From Simmondsia chinensis (Eukaryota > Streptophyta > Magnoliopsida > Caryophyllales > Simmondsiaceae), in the NCBI GenBank assembly GCA_018398585.1, contig JAGTTD010000002.1, positions 32,728,186 to 32,792,185 on the forward strand: DNA of 64,000 nt, given 5' to 3'. A model generated the notes under the pieces. The model was not told where the DNA came from. It made no database searches and worked only from the letters and a program-made list of their open reading frames with translations. This document shows, piece after piece, positions 45,310 through 56,463 of the stretch. Position 1 is the first letter of the stretch; each line of letters starts with the position of its first letter. Made by a program: the position numbers and the translations under genes.

Positions 45310-45862
45310 ACTCTTAAGTCGAGCACCCCCTTGTTCAAACTCAAGTTTGATAAGTTTATCGAGCTTGAGTTCGAGTCGAGCTCTTATCGAGTTTTTGTAC
45401 CCTATGTTCGAGCTCAGTTCGTTAAGATTTTGTTGTGTTTGAAGGTTTGCTAAGCTCGACTTGACTCATTAGGCTAATTAAGCCGAATCGAGCTCCTTAT
45501 CGAGCCAAGCCGAGCTCGTTATCGAGCAAAATCGAGATCATAACCAACCCAAGTTTATTATTCAGCCGAGCTGTTTGAGTTACTATCAAGCCATTATAAA
45601 ACTATTTGGAGTTAGTATTAATTGCTAACGAGCCCTTAACGAGTTCTTAATGAGCTATTAACGAGCTCTTACCAAGCCCTTATCAAACTGTTCACGAACA
45701 TTAACGAGCCGAGCACCCCCTTGTTCAAACTCGGCTTGTTAAGCTTATCGAGCATGCTCAAACTCGCTCAACAAGTTATTGAGCTCCAATAAGGAACAAG
45801 AACGAGCCTGGTCGATTTCGAACAAGAGTAGTTCATTGAATGTTCGGTTTGTTTACACTCCT
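45310..45862. repeat. CGAGCT-rich element, possibly hAT-derived
   Basis: Dense CGAGCT, TCGAGC and AACGAGC words, with GAGCACCCCCTTGTTCAAAC present twice (45320 and 45710). The right end TTTGTTTACACTCCTA resembles hAT termini (TAGGAGTGTAAAC). The left end and target duplication were not found. Confidence 0.5.
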
Positions 45863-45894
45863 ATTAACTTTATTGGCCCTTACCTCTGTTTAGA

Positions 45895-46033
45895 ATTGGA
45901 AACTTTTACAGCTTAATGTCAATAACACTTTTCATCATGAGGACATTCGGAGATTTGCATGTCTCCCTTTGCCGGGAGTTGGACTTGGGGGATATAAGTT
46001 TAGTGTGTAGATTGCACAAGAGTTCGTATGGAC
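45895..46033 (+). pseudogene. Old copia RT, 5' piece
   Basis: Encodes LQLNVNNTFHHEDI, then VCRLHKSSYGL at the junction, the RT segment before the active site. It is continued at 49255 after the young copia insertion. Confidence 0.8.
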
Positions 46034-46342
46034 TGATAAGGCATAAACTACCAAGAGCAAATCTTCTTCAACAACCGACCAAAATCTCCCTCAATTGTAG
46101 ATAAAGCCTAAATCAACAATATATTTATTTAGTTAAGATTACATTCTCAATCTTATCTTATCTTAAGCAATCCTTGTATAGATCAGACTCTTGTATCTTC
46201 TCTTATAAATATATGATATAACTCTCGGTGTAAAATTATCACCGAGCTTTCCAATTCTCTTGATTCAAAACTTCTTCATGGTATCAGAGCTTTAATCTGG
46301 CCCTAGATTCACCACCTTTTCTTTTCTCTTCCCCTTCAATCA

Positions 46343-46965
46343 ATGGCAGAAAATTCAGCAAATAAATTAACCTTAACCGCGTCCAATCTTCATCATTTGA
46401 TTGCGGTTAGCGTAATTAAGTTAAGTCTGGAGATAAACCTTGTATGGCACACTCAAATGCTTCAATTTATTGAGACTGTGAAGGCTCTAAAATTGATAGA
46501 CGAAAACCCACCTGAAGAGGAGATCAAAGATAGTCATGGCAATAACATAAAGAATCCCAAGTTTGAGGAGTGGACTGAAAAGGACGTTCTTCTCAGAAGT
46601 TGGCTCATGGCAACACTAGAGAAAGAATGCGCCTTTCTTATTATTGGTTGCAAAACAGCCAAAGAAATTTGGCAATGCTTAGAAGACCACTACCTACTAG
46701 CTACTCAGGAGAGAGAATTTCAATTGAAAGACAAGTTACAGAGCTTGCAACTTGAAAATCGACCTCTAAAAGAATATCTTGAAGAATTTAGCACCACGTG
46801 TGATGGTCTGATTGCGAGAAAATGTCCTCTTCCAGAAGATGATAAAGTTCTACTATTTGCAGAAGGACTTGGTCTGAAATATCGGCTCATTAGAACCATG
46901 ATGCTTGGTAAACCACCCTTTCCAACTTTTAATCATTTTTTTTTCATGCAGTAGAAGCGTTTGAT
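46343..46965 (+). pseudogene. Copia gag, nearly complete
   Basis: MAENSANKLTLTASN starts 64 bases after the primer site. The UBN2-type gag region includes LLRSWLMATLEKECAFLIIG, TAKEIWQCLEDHY and FQLKDKLQSLQL. The frame ends in HFFFMQ at a T-run (46929-46943), a likely slippage/indel, and continues in another frame toward the basic GRGNGRVKGRG segment. It would package the element RNA. Confidence 0.88.
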
Positions 46966-47199
46966 TTAAGGGAACCACATGATGATGAAAAACCTACTGC
47001 ACTTGATCCCAATTATGCTTTCCCTGCTCAAATTGGATGTGGTAGAGGAAATGGTAGAGTAAAAGGTCGTGGTTTTGGGCAAAACTATAAGCCTCGCTCC
47101 AATCTTCTAGGACGTGGTGCTCCACCCTACAAAAATCAGTAGCACAACAATCAAATTTCCCAAAATAAAAGCAAACGCAGTAACCAAAACCCGAATCAT

Positions 47200-47889
47200 G
47201 TGGCTTGTCAGATATGCGGGCGTACGAATCATACTGCTATCAATTGTTTTTACAGCTGGGACATTAGTTATCAAGCTTCTGAAAATCTTCCTCAAGCTCT
47301 CATGGCTATGCAGGTTGATGACAATCATGACCCAAACTATTATGTTGACACCGGAGCCTCTCACATGGTAAACTCATCAGGTAATCTTCGAGGTCTAATT
47401 CCTTATTCTGGGTCTGCAAAGGTGATTGTTGGAGATAGATCTAAATTGGATATTACGCATATCAGAAATACTTCTATTTCAGGACCCCATGGTAATATAA
47501 AACTGAACAATGTCCTTGTGGTGCCTAATTTGAAAAAGAACTTCGTATCTGTTAGTCAAATATCACAAGACAATGCTTACTCACTTGATTTTACTGATTC
47601 TGGTTTTGTTGTTAAGGACAGGCTGACCAACCAAGTTCTAGCCAGAGGGAGAAAAAGTAATGGAGGTCTTTATGCTTTGGAAAAGGATGCTCTACTTCAA
47701 ACTTTTGTTGCATTTAAAGATGGCAAAGCTTCAGAAGGGCTATGGCACTTACGTCTAGGACATTCGAATTCGAAGGTTTTGAAACTCTTGATTCTAGAGA
47801 TAGTACTAGTATCAATTATTGGAATAAAAAGCCCTCTGTTTGTGTTAGTTGTCAGATGGGCAAAAGTTGCAAACTTCCATTTGGTTTGA
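47200..47889 (+). pseudogene. Copia zinc knuckle, protease and pre-integrase
   Basis: CQICGRTNHTAINC is a CX2CX4HX4C knuckle. YYVDTGASHMVNSSG holds the protease DTG active site. LWHLRLGHSNSKVLKLL is the pre-integrase motif. The frame then shifts near 47790. Confidence 0.9.
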
Positions 47890-48880
47890 ATAATGAAATT
47901 TCTGCTGAACCTTTACATAAAATTCATTGTGATTTGTGGGGTCCCGCTCCAGTTATTTCCTCTCAACATATGTGCTATTATGTTATATTTTTCGATGATT
48001 GTACAAGATTTACATGGTTTTTCCTCTACATTACAAGTCCGATTTCTATGTCACATTCACCAAATTCCAAACGATGGTCGAAAATCAATTTTCTCGAAAA
48101 ATTAAAATATTTCAATGTGATGGAGGTGGAGAATTTGGAAAAACAGAATTTCTTGAACATCTTGGTTGTTGTGGTGTTATTTGACGTGTCTCTTGTCCTG
48201 ATACTCCTGAACAAAACGGAGTTGCTGAATGGAAGCATCGACACATCATTGAAATGGGGTTGACTGTACTATTTCATGCTAAGGTACCTCTTTATTTATG
48301 GAATGAAGCGTTTATGACTGCTGTTTTTTTAATAAATCGCTTGCCATCGTCCGTGCTAAAGATGGATTTCCCTTTTCAAAGGCTTTATGGAAAAGCTCCT
48401 GATTATTTGTCATTGAAAGTTTTTGGATGTCGATGTTTTCCATATTTGTGTAAAAAGGTCTCACACAAGTTTGAACCCAAGTCATATCCTTGCATCTTTA
48501 TTGGATATAGTAATTTGCATAAAGGTTATCGGTGTTATCATCCTCCATCACGAAGGGTTTATATCTTGCACCATGTTATATTTGATGAATCATGCTTCCC
48601 TTATCATAATACTATGCAAGCTTCCAGCACTGATAATCTTTCTATCTCTGAATTCATTGAATTTCTTTGTGATAAGGATATACCTCATGATCCTGCTCTC
48701 GTTGAGGGGAAGCTCTCTCCCCTGTGCATGTCATTGATTCTGCAGCAAATGAGCTTGTATGTATCCATCCTCAACGATGTAGACATTCCCCTGCTTATCT
48801 TCAAGACTTTGTCTGCAATCAAACAAATACTTCATGTTCTATTAAGGAGCCATGAACAATAAAACAGGCTCTTGCAGATC
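47742..48880 (+). pseudogene. Copia integrase, frameshifted
   Basis: CVSCQMGKSCKLPF and HKIHCDLWGPAPVIS (first Asp), VIFFDDCTRFTWFF, then in other frames FQCDGGGEFGKTEF (second Asp), PEQNGVAEWKH (Glu), LFHAKVPLYLWNEA, LYGKAPDYLSLKVFGCRCFP and CIFIGYSNLHKGYRCY. At least three frame changes occur between 47990 and 48260. Confidence 0.88.
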
Positions 48881-49002
48881 CACAATGGCATAATGCTATG
48901 ATTGAGGAGATGCGTGCTTTGGTTCATAATAAAATGTGGGTACTTGTTCCTCGACCTGTAGATAGCAATATTGCTCAGTCCAAGTGGGTGTTTCGAGTTA
49001 AA
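48880..49002 (+). pseudogene. Truncated copia RT N-terminus
   Basis: DPQWHNAMIEEMRALVHNKM and WVLVPRPVDSNIAQSKWVFR are the first RT blocks. The next base pairs are the start of the 3' LTR, so the catalytic core is missing. Confidence 0.88.
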
Positions 49003-49254
49003 TGATAAGGCATAAACTACCAAGAGCAAATCTTCTTCAACAACCGATCAAAATCTCGGTCAATTGTAGATAAAGTATGATAGCCTAAATCAACAATATA
49101 TTTATTTAGTTAAGATTACATTCTCAATCTTATCTTAAGCAATCTTGTATAGATCAGACTCTTGTATCTTCTCTTATAAATATATGATATAAATCTCGGT
49201 GTAAAATTATCACCAAGCTTTCCAATTCTCTTGATTTAAAACTTCTTCATGGAC

Positions 49255-49985
49255 TTCAGCATGCAAGCCGAGAATGTTTGACCAATTTCTCCATGGCTTT
49301 GTTACACAAGGCTTTTACCTAGTCCCAAGTACGATTGTAGCCTATTTACCTGTACCTGAGGCTCTTCCTTCACGGCCCTCCTTGTCTATGTTAATGACAT
49401 CATCATTGCAAGCAACGATTTGGATGTTGCCGCTAATTGTAAAACCACCATGATGACCAATTTCACCTCAAAGACCTTGGTTCACGCTGATATTTCCTTT
49501 GACGAGAGGTCGAACACCACACCTTGAGCATCTCCTTGTGTCAATGCCAATATGTTCTTTCTCATTTTGATGAGTTGGGTCACCTTGATGTTAAACCTGT
49601 AACCACCCCGTAGATCCCAATACGACTCTTTGAACAGACTAGGTGACCCCTCACTTGATCGTACCCGTTTATCGTTGGCTAATTGGAAAATTGTTGTATC
49701 TCACTATTACTCACCTAGACATTGCTATTCTGTCCACAAACTTAGCCAATTCCTCTCTCCTCGTAAATATCTTAAAAATTAGCAAGGCCCTTTCTACTCC
49801 TCTTCTTCCTCACTTCACCTCATTGTCTTGGCCGACGCTAATTAGGCAAGTAGTCAGGCATTCCGTCATAGGTTTTGGCATCTTAACTTTTCCTTAATTG
49901 CTTAAAAATCTAAGAAGCAATTGGTCATGTCTCGCTCTATTGCTGAATTCGAATATCTTCTTGTGAATGGATTTAGCGCACCCAG
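49255..49985 (+). pseudogene. Old copia RT-RNase H, 3' piece
   Basis: Continues the RT at 46033: QHASRECLTNFSMALLHKAF, then LLVYVNDIIIASNDLDVA (YVDD changed to YVND, a lost catalytic Asp), YRWLIGKLLYLTITHLDIA, and the RNase H end KSKKQLVMSRSIAEFEYL with shifts. Older than the inserted element. Confidence 0.82.
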
Positions 49986-50144
49986 TTGTTTTCTATTTTT
50001 CCGTTTTGCTTTAACAACCAGCTTTACTATTTTGTGGAAATCAAGCTACCACCTATATTACCTAGAATCGATTTTACATGAATGAAGCAAGTATATTAAG
50101 ATAGATCTTTATTTTGTTTGTGATAAGTTTCAAGAGATTTTTTT

Positions 50145-51175
50145 GATAATTAGCGACAAAGTCACAATACAAAACAAGTAACTCGTACAAACAAATCCCG
50201 CGTCAACCTATATAAAAAGAGGGAACAAAAGAATAAGAGAATTACAATCGAAACCAACGGACATTAAATGACTGTACCATCATAAGAGAAAAAGTAGGAG
50301 GTACCCAGATTAGGAGGGAGAGAATCAAACTAGTGTACCGAAGTTAGGGATGAAGTTGGCAAGAAACCAAGCCAACCAAAACCCTAGTCCATAATGCAAT
50401 CTGCTTAACCATAACAGATTCATCACCATTAAATCCCAGCCCAAGCTTCTTCCCAAACTCCTACTCATGCTCCGCAGCAAAAAGATTATCAACATCGTTA
50501 GCCTTTTTGCGCCTATTCCCCAAATTCCCTCTTTTTTGATTACCGGAGGGCTTAACTAGCCTCATCACACTACTCTCGAGTGAATTAGCCTTAAGGAAAT
50601 CTTGTAGGTCCCGCTTAGCTTACTCTTTTGTCCTGCGCTTCAGTGCTCTATGACCATTTTTGACCAAAACAAAGTTAGAAACCTAGCAATATGTCACTAG
50701 CTGTTTTTTTTCTCTCCCCCGCTTTACTAGATTCTTCCGTATGCGGCATCAAGACGATTCTAAAAGAGCTCACATCGTCATGGAGGACATTTTTAGTTGG
50801 GGGCTCAAAAGTATTCAGGCCCTGAGGATACTAAGTCATTGTCACCTACAACGTCTGGTCCTAAGATCCAACTGATTTGGTTGTATCATCGTCGATCCTT
50901 GGCAAGGAAAGGGGAAGGTGTTGGTTGGCTCAAGCTGCTTGAATGGGACCTTCTGACGATTGAATAAATGACTAGGGAAGGAAAGGTATTGGAGTTAAGC
51001 GTGGGTATGGGAAACCCCATGCCCATCTACTGATAAAGTGACCGTCAACATCAAGTGCAATCTAACCCACACTTTGCTCATTAGACCTTTAAAGCATAAG
51101 AAAAGGAACATAACACTATAGGAACTAATCTCTTGTATCAATTTGGAAGATTAAAATCACAAATAACCTAAGGGG
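50145..51175 (-). pseudogene. LINE ORF1-type relic, 3' part
   Basis: Colinear with 30190-31270 on the minus strand, sharing GTAACTCGTA, TCATCACCAT, the TTCCTAGATTC-type Lys-rich tail and ACCGTCAACAT-like words. Stops throughout. The 5' part of the same unit occurs inverted at 52470-52915. Confidence 0.6.
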
Positions 51176-51179
51176 AAGT

Positions 51180-52262
51180 CCTTTGAACAATCCTCCTTGG
51201 CCGTAACGTTATGGAGTCAAGAAATACAGAAAAGAAAGGCAAATACAAGAAACCTTGGAACAAGGGAAGATCTAGTGTTCAGGGGGAAGGTTCCAATAGT
51301 AAACAAAGCCAATCTCGAGGAAAGCCAGAAAAGGATCAAAGGAACATGCAGACTTGTGGCAAGAGTGCTTACACCTCGAGGAACTGCAGGAAGGGATTTG
51401 GGCTTGGAAAGCACATAGAACATAGGCCCCAGGAAAATCTCAACATGAAAGGAGACATGTTTGTAGTCATGATCTTTGAGGTGAACATGGTGGGGAACAT
51501 GATCGAGTGGGTAATAGATAGTGGTGCCGCAAGGCACATCTGCACCAATAAGGACATGTTTTAAGAATATGAGATAGCCATTAATTGGGAAATGTATTAA
51601 TGGGCAACTCTAGTTCGGTCCTTGTACACGGCAAGGGAAAGGTCCTCAAACTCAACTCGGAAAAATCTCCATGTTCAAAAACATGCTACATGTTCCTGAT
51701 TTTTGTGGGAATTTAGTCTCGGGTGCTTTGCTCAATAAAGCAGGTTTTTAGTTGACTTTTGAGTCTAATAAATTGATTCTCACTAAGAACACAAACTTTT
51801 TTGGTAAAGGCTTTCGTAATGGTGGTCTATTTGTTCTTGATGTGCTTAATGATATAAATAAATCTGACTCGAGTTCTGCTTATATCGTCGAATGGACATG
51901 TAAATTATAATTTGGTTAAGAGACTTAAACAAATGAGTTTAATTTCTAATTGTAGTCAAACAGAACTTGATAAATGTGAAATATGTGTCCAGGTCAAACA
52001 TCCTAAAAAGGAATTTGACAAATCGGTTGAAAGAATATCTAGCCTACTCGAGCTGGTACATAGTGATCCAGGTGATTCCAAGACCACCTTAAGTAGAGGT
52101 GGTAAAATATATTACATCACATTCGTAGATAACCCTCGAGATTCACTAAGGTGGTACACAAGATGAGGCTGAGGAATTGTTTCTTAAATATAAAGCAGAA
52201 GTTAAAAACCAATTAGACTGTAAGATCAAGAGAATCAGGTTTGATAAAGGAGGTGAGTATGA
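51180..52262 (+). pseudogene. Copia gag end, protease and integrase fragment
   Basis: Gag C-terminus rich in Lys/Gln with a damaged zinc knuckle (CGKSAYTSRNC), protease WVIDSGAARHICTNKDMF, then LLNKAGF and FESNKLILTKNTNFFGKGF in frame-shifted blocks, pre-integrase VNYNLVKRLKQMSLISN, zinc part CEICVQVKHPKKEF, integrase core LLELVHSDPGDSKTTLSRGG and KIKRIRFDKGGEY. It stops abruptly at 52262, where a hAT-type end begins. No LTRs. Confidence 0.85.
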
Positions 52263-52263
52263 T

Positions 52264-52465
52264 TAGAGGTGGCAGTCAGGTGATTTGGGTCCGGTTTGGC
52301 CGAACCCGTTCGGGTTTGGGTCATTTCTGGTTTACAATAAACTCGGGTCTAGTCGGGCTCGGGTCGACCCATTCAGGCTTGGGTCACTTTCGAATTTTAC
52401 CTATACTTGGGTCGGGTTGGGTGTGGGTTAAGTTATTTCGGGTTCGGGTCACTTTAATTTCCTAG
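52264..52465. mobile_element. hAT-type end fragment
   Basis: TAGAGGTGGCAGTCAGG starts inside the copia integrase and is followed by GGGTCGGGTTGGG-type DNA, as in the hAT ends at 29926 and 24087. The other end is missing. Confidence 0.6.
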
Positions 52466-52915
52466 GAGGCATTCCATTATGGTGGAAATCTATGCCTTCA
52501 ATATCGTTACATCATGACTCATGAGCGGCCATTAGAGTGGCGCAAAGTGAGGTACCCAGGTCAAACCCTTGACTCTCTGGGTAGAAGAGTGTGAATTGAG
52601 ATCCATGGATTACCATTCCAGTGCTAGTCAAGGGAGTGTTTCACCAATCTTGCTAATATATGGTGCAAGTTAATCAGAGTGGACGCCAAGACAACTGCGA
52701 TGAGATGTGTTGATATATCTAGGTTGTCATCGATTATTCAGCAAATAGTCCAAGTTTAATTTAATGGGAATTCTTGCACAGTATTTTGGAAAAAGGGTAA
52801 TTCATAATTGATCCCAAATCGCTCTCCTGAAATCATTGCCCTTGTGGCCTTCAACAAATTAACTTGGGAACAGGCTACATCTTCTTGGCATGCATGAGGG
52901 GTAAGGTGATGTGTT
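52466..52915 (+). pseudogene. LINE ORF1-type relic, inverted 5' part
   Basis: Encodes the DUF4283-like segment (EIHGLPFQC, CFTNLANIWCKLIRVDAKTT) on the + strand and is the inverted counterpart of 31270-31700. It is inverted relative to the 3' part at 50145-51175. Confidence 0.6.
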
Positions 52916-53204
52916 TTTCTACGTCTATCAAAATTTAATATAAAACCCTATCTCTTAAACACACCTAAATTGAAGTGTAGGGTGAGAGGGTGTCGAACCA
53001 CAGGGACTAAGAGTGCGTGAATTTAATCCATGTCCTAAATTGATTTAAGGAAAAGTGATATTTTTGTGTTAATTAATCTAGAAAACGACAATTAAACTAA
53101 AGTAATCTACTACTAATCAGGAACGTGTATTAAATTGGAGCCTAGGGTTTCGAATCCATCATTAGCCAATTATTTTTGCGTTAACTCTTAAATTGGGATT
53201 ACAG
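52916..53204. other. Spacer, possible LTR fragment
   Basis: GGTGTCGAACCACAGGGACT near 52990 is a phrase I associate with LTRs of large plant Ty3 elements. No boundaries could be set. Confidence 0.3.
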
Positions 53205-54822
53205 TACACAAAATCAAGGAATGCACTCAGAATCAACATGACTCAACATGAACTGCGCCGACAGACATATTACATATGTCGAAACACTTACCAAAAAAAA
53301 AAAGAAGGAACAACGTCCAATGTGTGTACACAGAATCACCACACATGTACTTAATGTCACTGTTAATGTATTCAAAATCACCACAAAGGTACTCATAACA
53401 CGAAGAACATACTCAATATCACAACTGACTAAAACTCAACATGAATGTACTCAACACCTAACTATATGCGTGAAAAAATATATAACACAATTAGAAAATG
53501 GAGCAGAAATGACTTACCGACCAATATTTTTTCTTGAATATGCACCAAAATCAGGAAATAAGCACTTGTATTGTGTGAAAATACAAGCAATTAGTGAGAT
53601 TTGCGTATACATCATCAACAAAGTTGAAGTTCAATGTTAGGCGGGTGAATTTAATGCATAATTATTAAAATTTCAACAACCTGTATGTGTGTCGACATAC
53701 AAAAATATGTGTCGACACCCATCCCGTATATACTCAATATCACGAGAACCGTACTCGTGTTCACTTCTTGCGTATTCAATGAATTCGGGTACATAATGGG
53801 GATGGGTACTTGTGTTTTAATTTTGGTTACGTTGACTGTGATACTGAGTACAAGAATCTGGGTCGACACCTAGACATCGTGTGTTGACACATAATGCTCA
53901 CTGTAATATACATGTCGACACATAAATAATGTATGTCGAGACATGATTTTTAAATTCGGTTACATACTGGTGATGGGTACTTGGGTATGAACATTGGGTA
54001 CGATGAATGTGATACTAAGTACAGACGCGGTGTCGACACTTGTACAGTGTGTGTTGACACGTAATGCTCACTGTATTATATGTTTCGACACATGAATAAC
54101 GTATGTTGACACAAAATATGCTGTTGTATTATCAATGAATTCGGCTAGATTATGGTGACGGGTACTTGGGAATGAAGTACAACATCATTGTGTGTTACCA
54201 GGTTGTATGGATGTATTACCGGATCGTACTGGTTAAATTGTTGATAGGAACCATTCGGCTAAAAGAAGGTATTGGTGAAACGTAGTACAGAGGTAACCGT
54301 GATTTTTATGGTGAGTTTGAGCACAATTGATTTTTAGCTCATTTGTCTTACAAGATATCACGGTTACATCAGTATTACATTGCATCAATCCCTTCTTTCC
54401 AACGTACAAAGTTTGAATGGTTCCGATTTACAATTTAACTACTATGATCTAGAAATAAACAATACATCCATACATCCATACTTATTGGATTGAATTGCAC
54501 AACATCAAAACTGATTTTTTATTACACCTATGTTTCGGTCAATAATATAGCTTACAGGTAGTCGACAAAAAACATAAAGGAGCACAACATCATTGTGTGT
54601 AGCAACCCACTTTGTATTTAACTTCTTGTAAGAATACGTGGTTTAATTACAATTGTGAATATACAAGGAACACCTTGAACAGGGAACACGAATTACAACA
54701 TTGAACACCGACACTAAACATTTACCTCAATTGACATTTGATCAATTGTACTCAAACTCACAAGTATTGTATTCAAACTTACCCACATACTCGAACTCCC
54801 CATCACTCAAAATCATGTGTGC

Positions 54823-56231
54823 GTCCACACACATATTACGTGTGTCAACACAATAAGTCCATAAAATGAGTACATGTACACATCACACGTGATACAGGTA
54901 CGCAAAATCAACACCCATGTGATACAATTCACCACCCATATCTCAATATCTCCACTCTTGCAATGAAGATCAAAACTCATCTTCTCAAAATCACAATCCA
55001 TTTAAAATTGTATTATGATATTATCAGTACAGCTACAAAAACAAGAGCAAAACAAAATCAACGCATTACTACAAATACAAAAAGGAAAAAAGTCTAGGGT
55101 GTCGGAGGCTTTTGTCTATGAGAGAGGAAGTCCCAGATCTTCTGAAGTGTGGAGCGTGTTTCTACGCGAAACTCTTCAAAAGTTGAGATATGTGCAGTCA
55201 TTTGCTGTTCCAAATTCTAAAATCATTCACCGACATTCCTTCTATGTGCAGTCATTTGCTGTTCCAAATTCTGAAGTCGTTCGCCGACACTCCTTCTCTT
55301 TCGGGGTCCTTCTTCCTCATTAACCCTATCCCCTTCTGCAAAATTTTCATCCTCCTCGTCTCTATCCTCATTTATTTTTATTGTTCTCCTGCCTCCTCTT
55401 TGTTTCTTTACCCATACACCATCTTGATTGAGTTCAAACCCCATCTTTCTCAATGATGTCTCAGTTGAGTCATCATCGTACGGTATAGGATTTGTCAAAG
55501 ATGATGCATTTAACTTGCTTCGGAACACACGAGTAAGAAGCATGCCATAAGCAGGATTAGTCTTCCTTGTATGGATATGAAGCATGAATTTTAAGACTAA
55601 TTCCCCATGATTAACCTTTGGCCATTAAGGATGCAAGACAACAGGACTAAATGCAAGTGAGAGACCGAGTCGAAGCCACCCCATCTAGGAGTGAACAAAT
55701 CAATTTATGTGCAAATCTAAGAACCACTCCTAGATCATTTGAGTTCAGCTTCTTCGGGTTAGAAAGTGGTATTTGACCCCAGACTTGTTGAATCATGGAG
55801 TGGCATTCAGATTCTTGGAGCGGGAATTGGTTTAGTTCTGGGGGAAGTTTGAAAACATCCTCTTCATCACAACCAAATCCAAGCAATTCATTGATAAACG
55901 CTGCATTAATTTTGATTGCTCGTCCTGCCACTTTGGAGGACAATTGAAGAGGATTATTTCCTGAAATTTTTAGGTTGGAATAAAATTCGCGTACCAATGC
56001 CGGGAATACCGGTTCCTTTATGCTACAAATTTCAAGCCAACCTACAACTTGGAACATATTATATAATTGACCCAAGTTGTTTAGCTTAACCCATTTCCAA
56101 TCCATGAACCTACCAAATAACACTTCCTTCGTGAAAAAGGGGTTAGAGGAATCTATCGAAGTACGACCCTGCGAAGTTCCAACATCGGTTGTTCCGGACC
56201 TCTTCTTTGATGTAGTTTCAGACCTCTTCAA
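54823..56231 (-). pseudogene. Transposon-associated gene, left-arm copy
   Basis: The minus-strand frame from 56231 (MKRSETTSKKRSG) gives a globular region with FGRFMDWKWVKLNNLGQLYN, REFYSNLKISGN, VAGRAIKINAAFINELLGFG and MIQQVWGQIP. This looks like the 'putative plant transposon protein' domain (PF20167 style), matched from memory only. It shifts near 55690, where the right arm has 8 extra bases, and continues at 55585-55223 with LHIHTRKTNPAYGMLLTRVF, an acidic stretch (EDRDEEDENFAEGD) and a C-terminal coiled-coil repeat (ERLQNLEQQMTAH). No catalytic motif is recognised. The last part to about 54823 is noncoding. Confidence 0.6.
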
Positions 56232-56463
56232 GCGAGCCGTGACTATTGCCTACAAAAAATTTAACAAAATTAGAGAGAAATTTCGTTGTAGGGTTAGGGT
56301 TTGGTGGAGTAGTGTGAAATTTTGATATTTTTCAAAAAACTTTATAACAAATAGATGGTTTTTTTTATTTAGACTAGCAAGAAAATTAAAGAAAAGAAAG
56401 CAAATTTAAGAATGCAAAATCGTGAGTTTGGTTCTCGGTTAGGGTTTGGGAAAGGGACGATAA

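Larger units (their letters stand above)
46034..49249 (+). mobile_element. Young copia element, internally deleted
   Basis: LTRs of 245 and 247 bp (46034-46278, 49003-49249) start TGATAAGGCATAAAC and end CTTCTTCA. Perfect 5-bp duplications TGGAC lie at 46029-46033 and 49250-49254. The primer-binding site TGGTATCAGAGC begins at 46279. It carries gag, protease, integrase and only the first part of RT. The rest of RT and RNase H are gone, with the coding sequence stopping exactly where the 3' LTR begins. It sits inside an older copia RT. Confidence 0.93.

Noticed and set aside
14246..49249. An endogenous pararetrovirus or other integrated virus
   Set aside because: All reverse transcriptase regions sit in gag-PR-RT-RH-IN or gag-PR-IN-RT order with LTRs and integrase; no movement or coat protein was seen.
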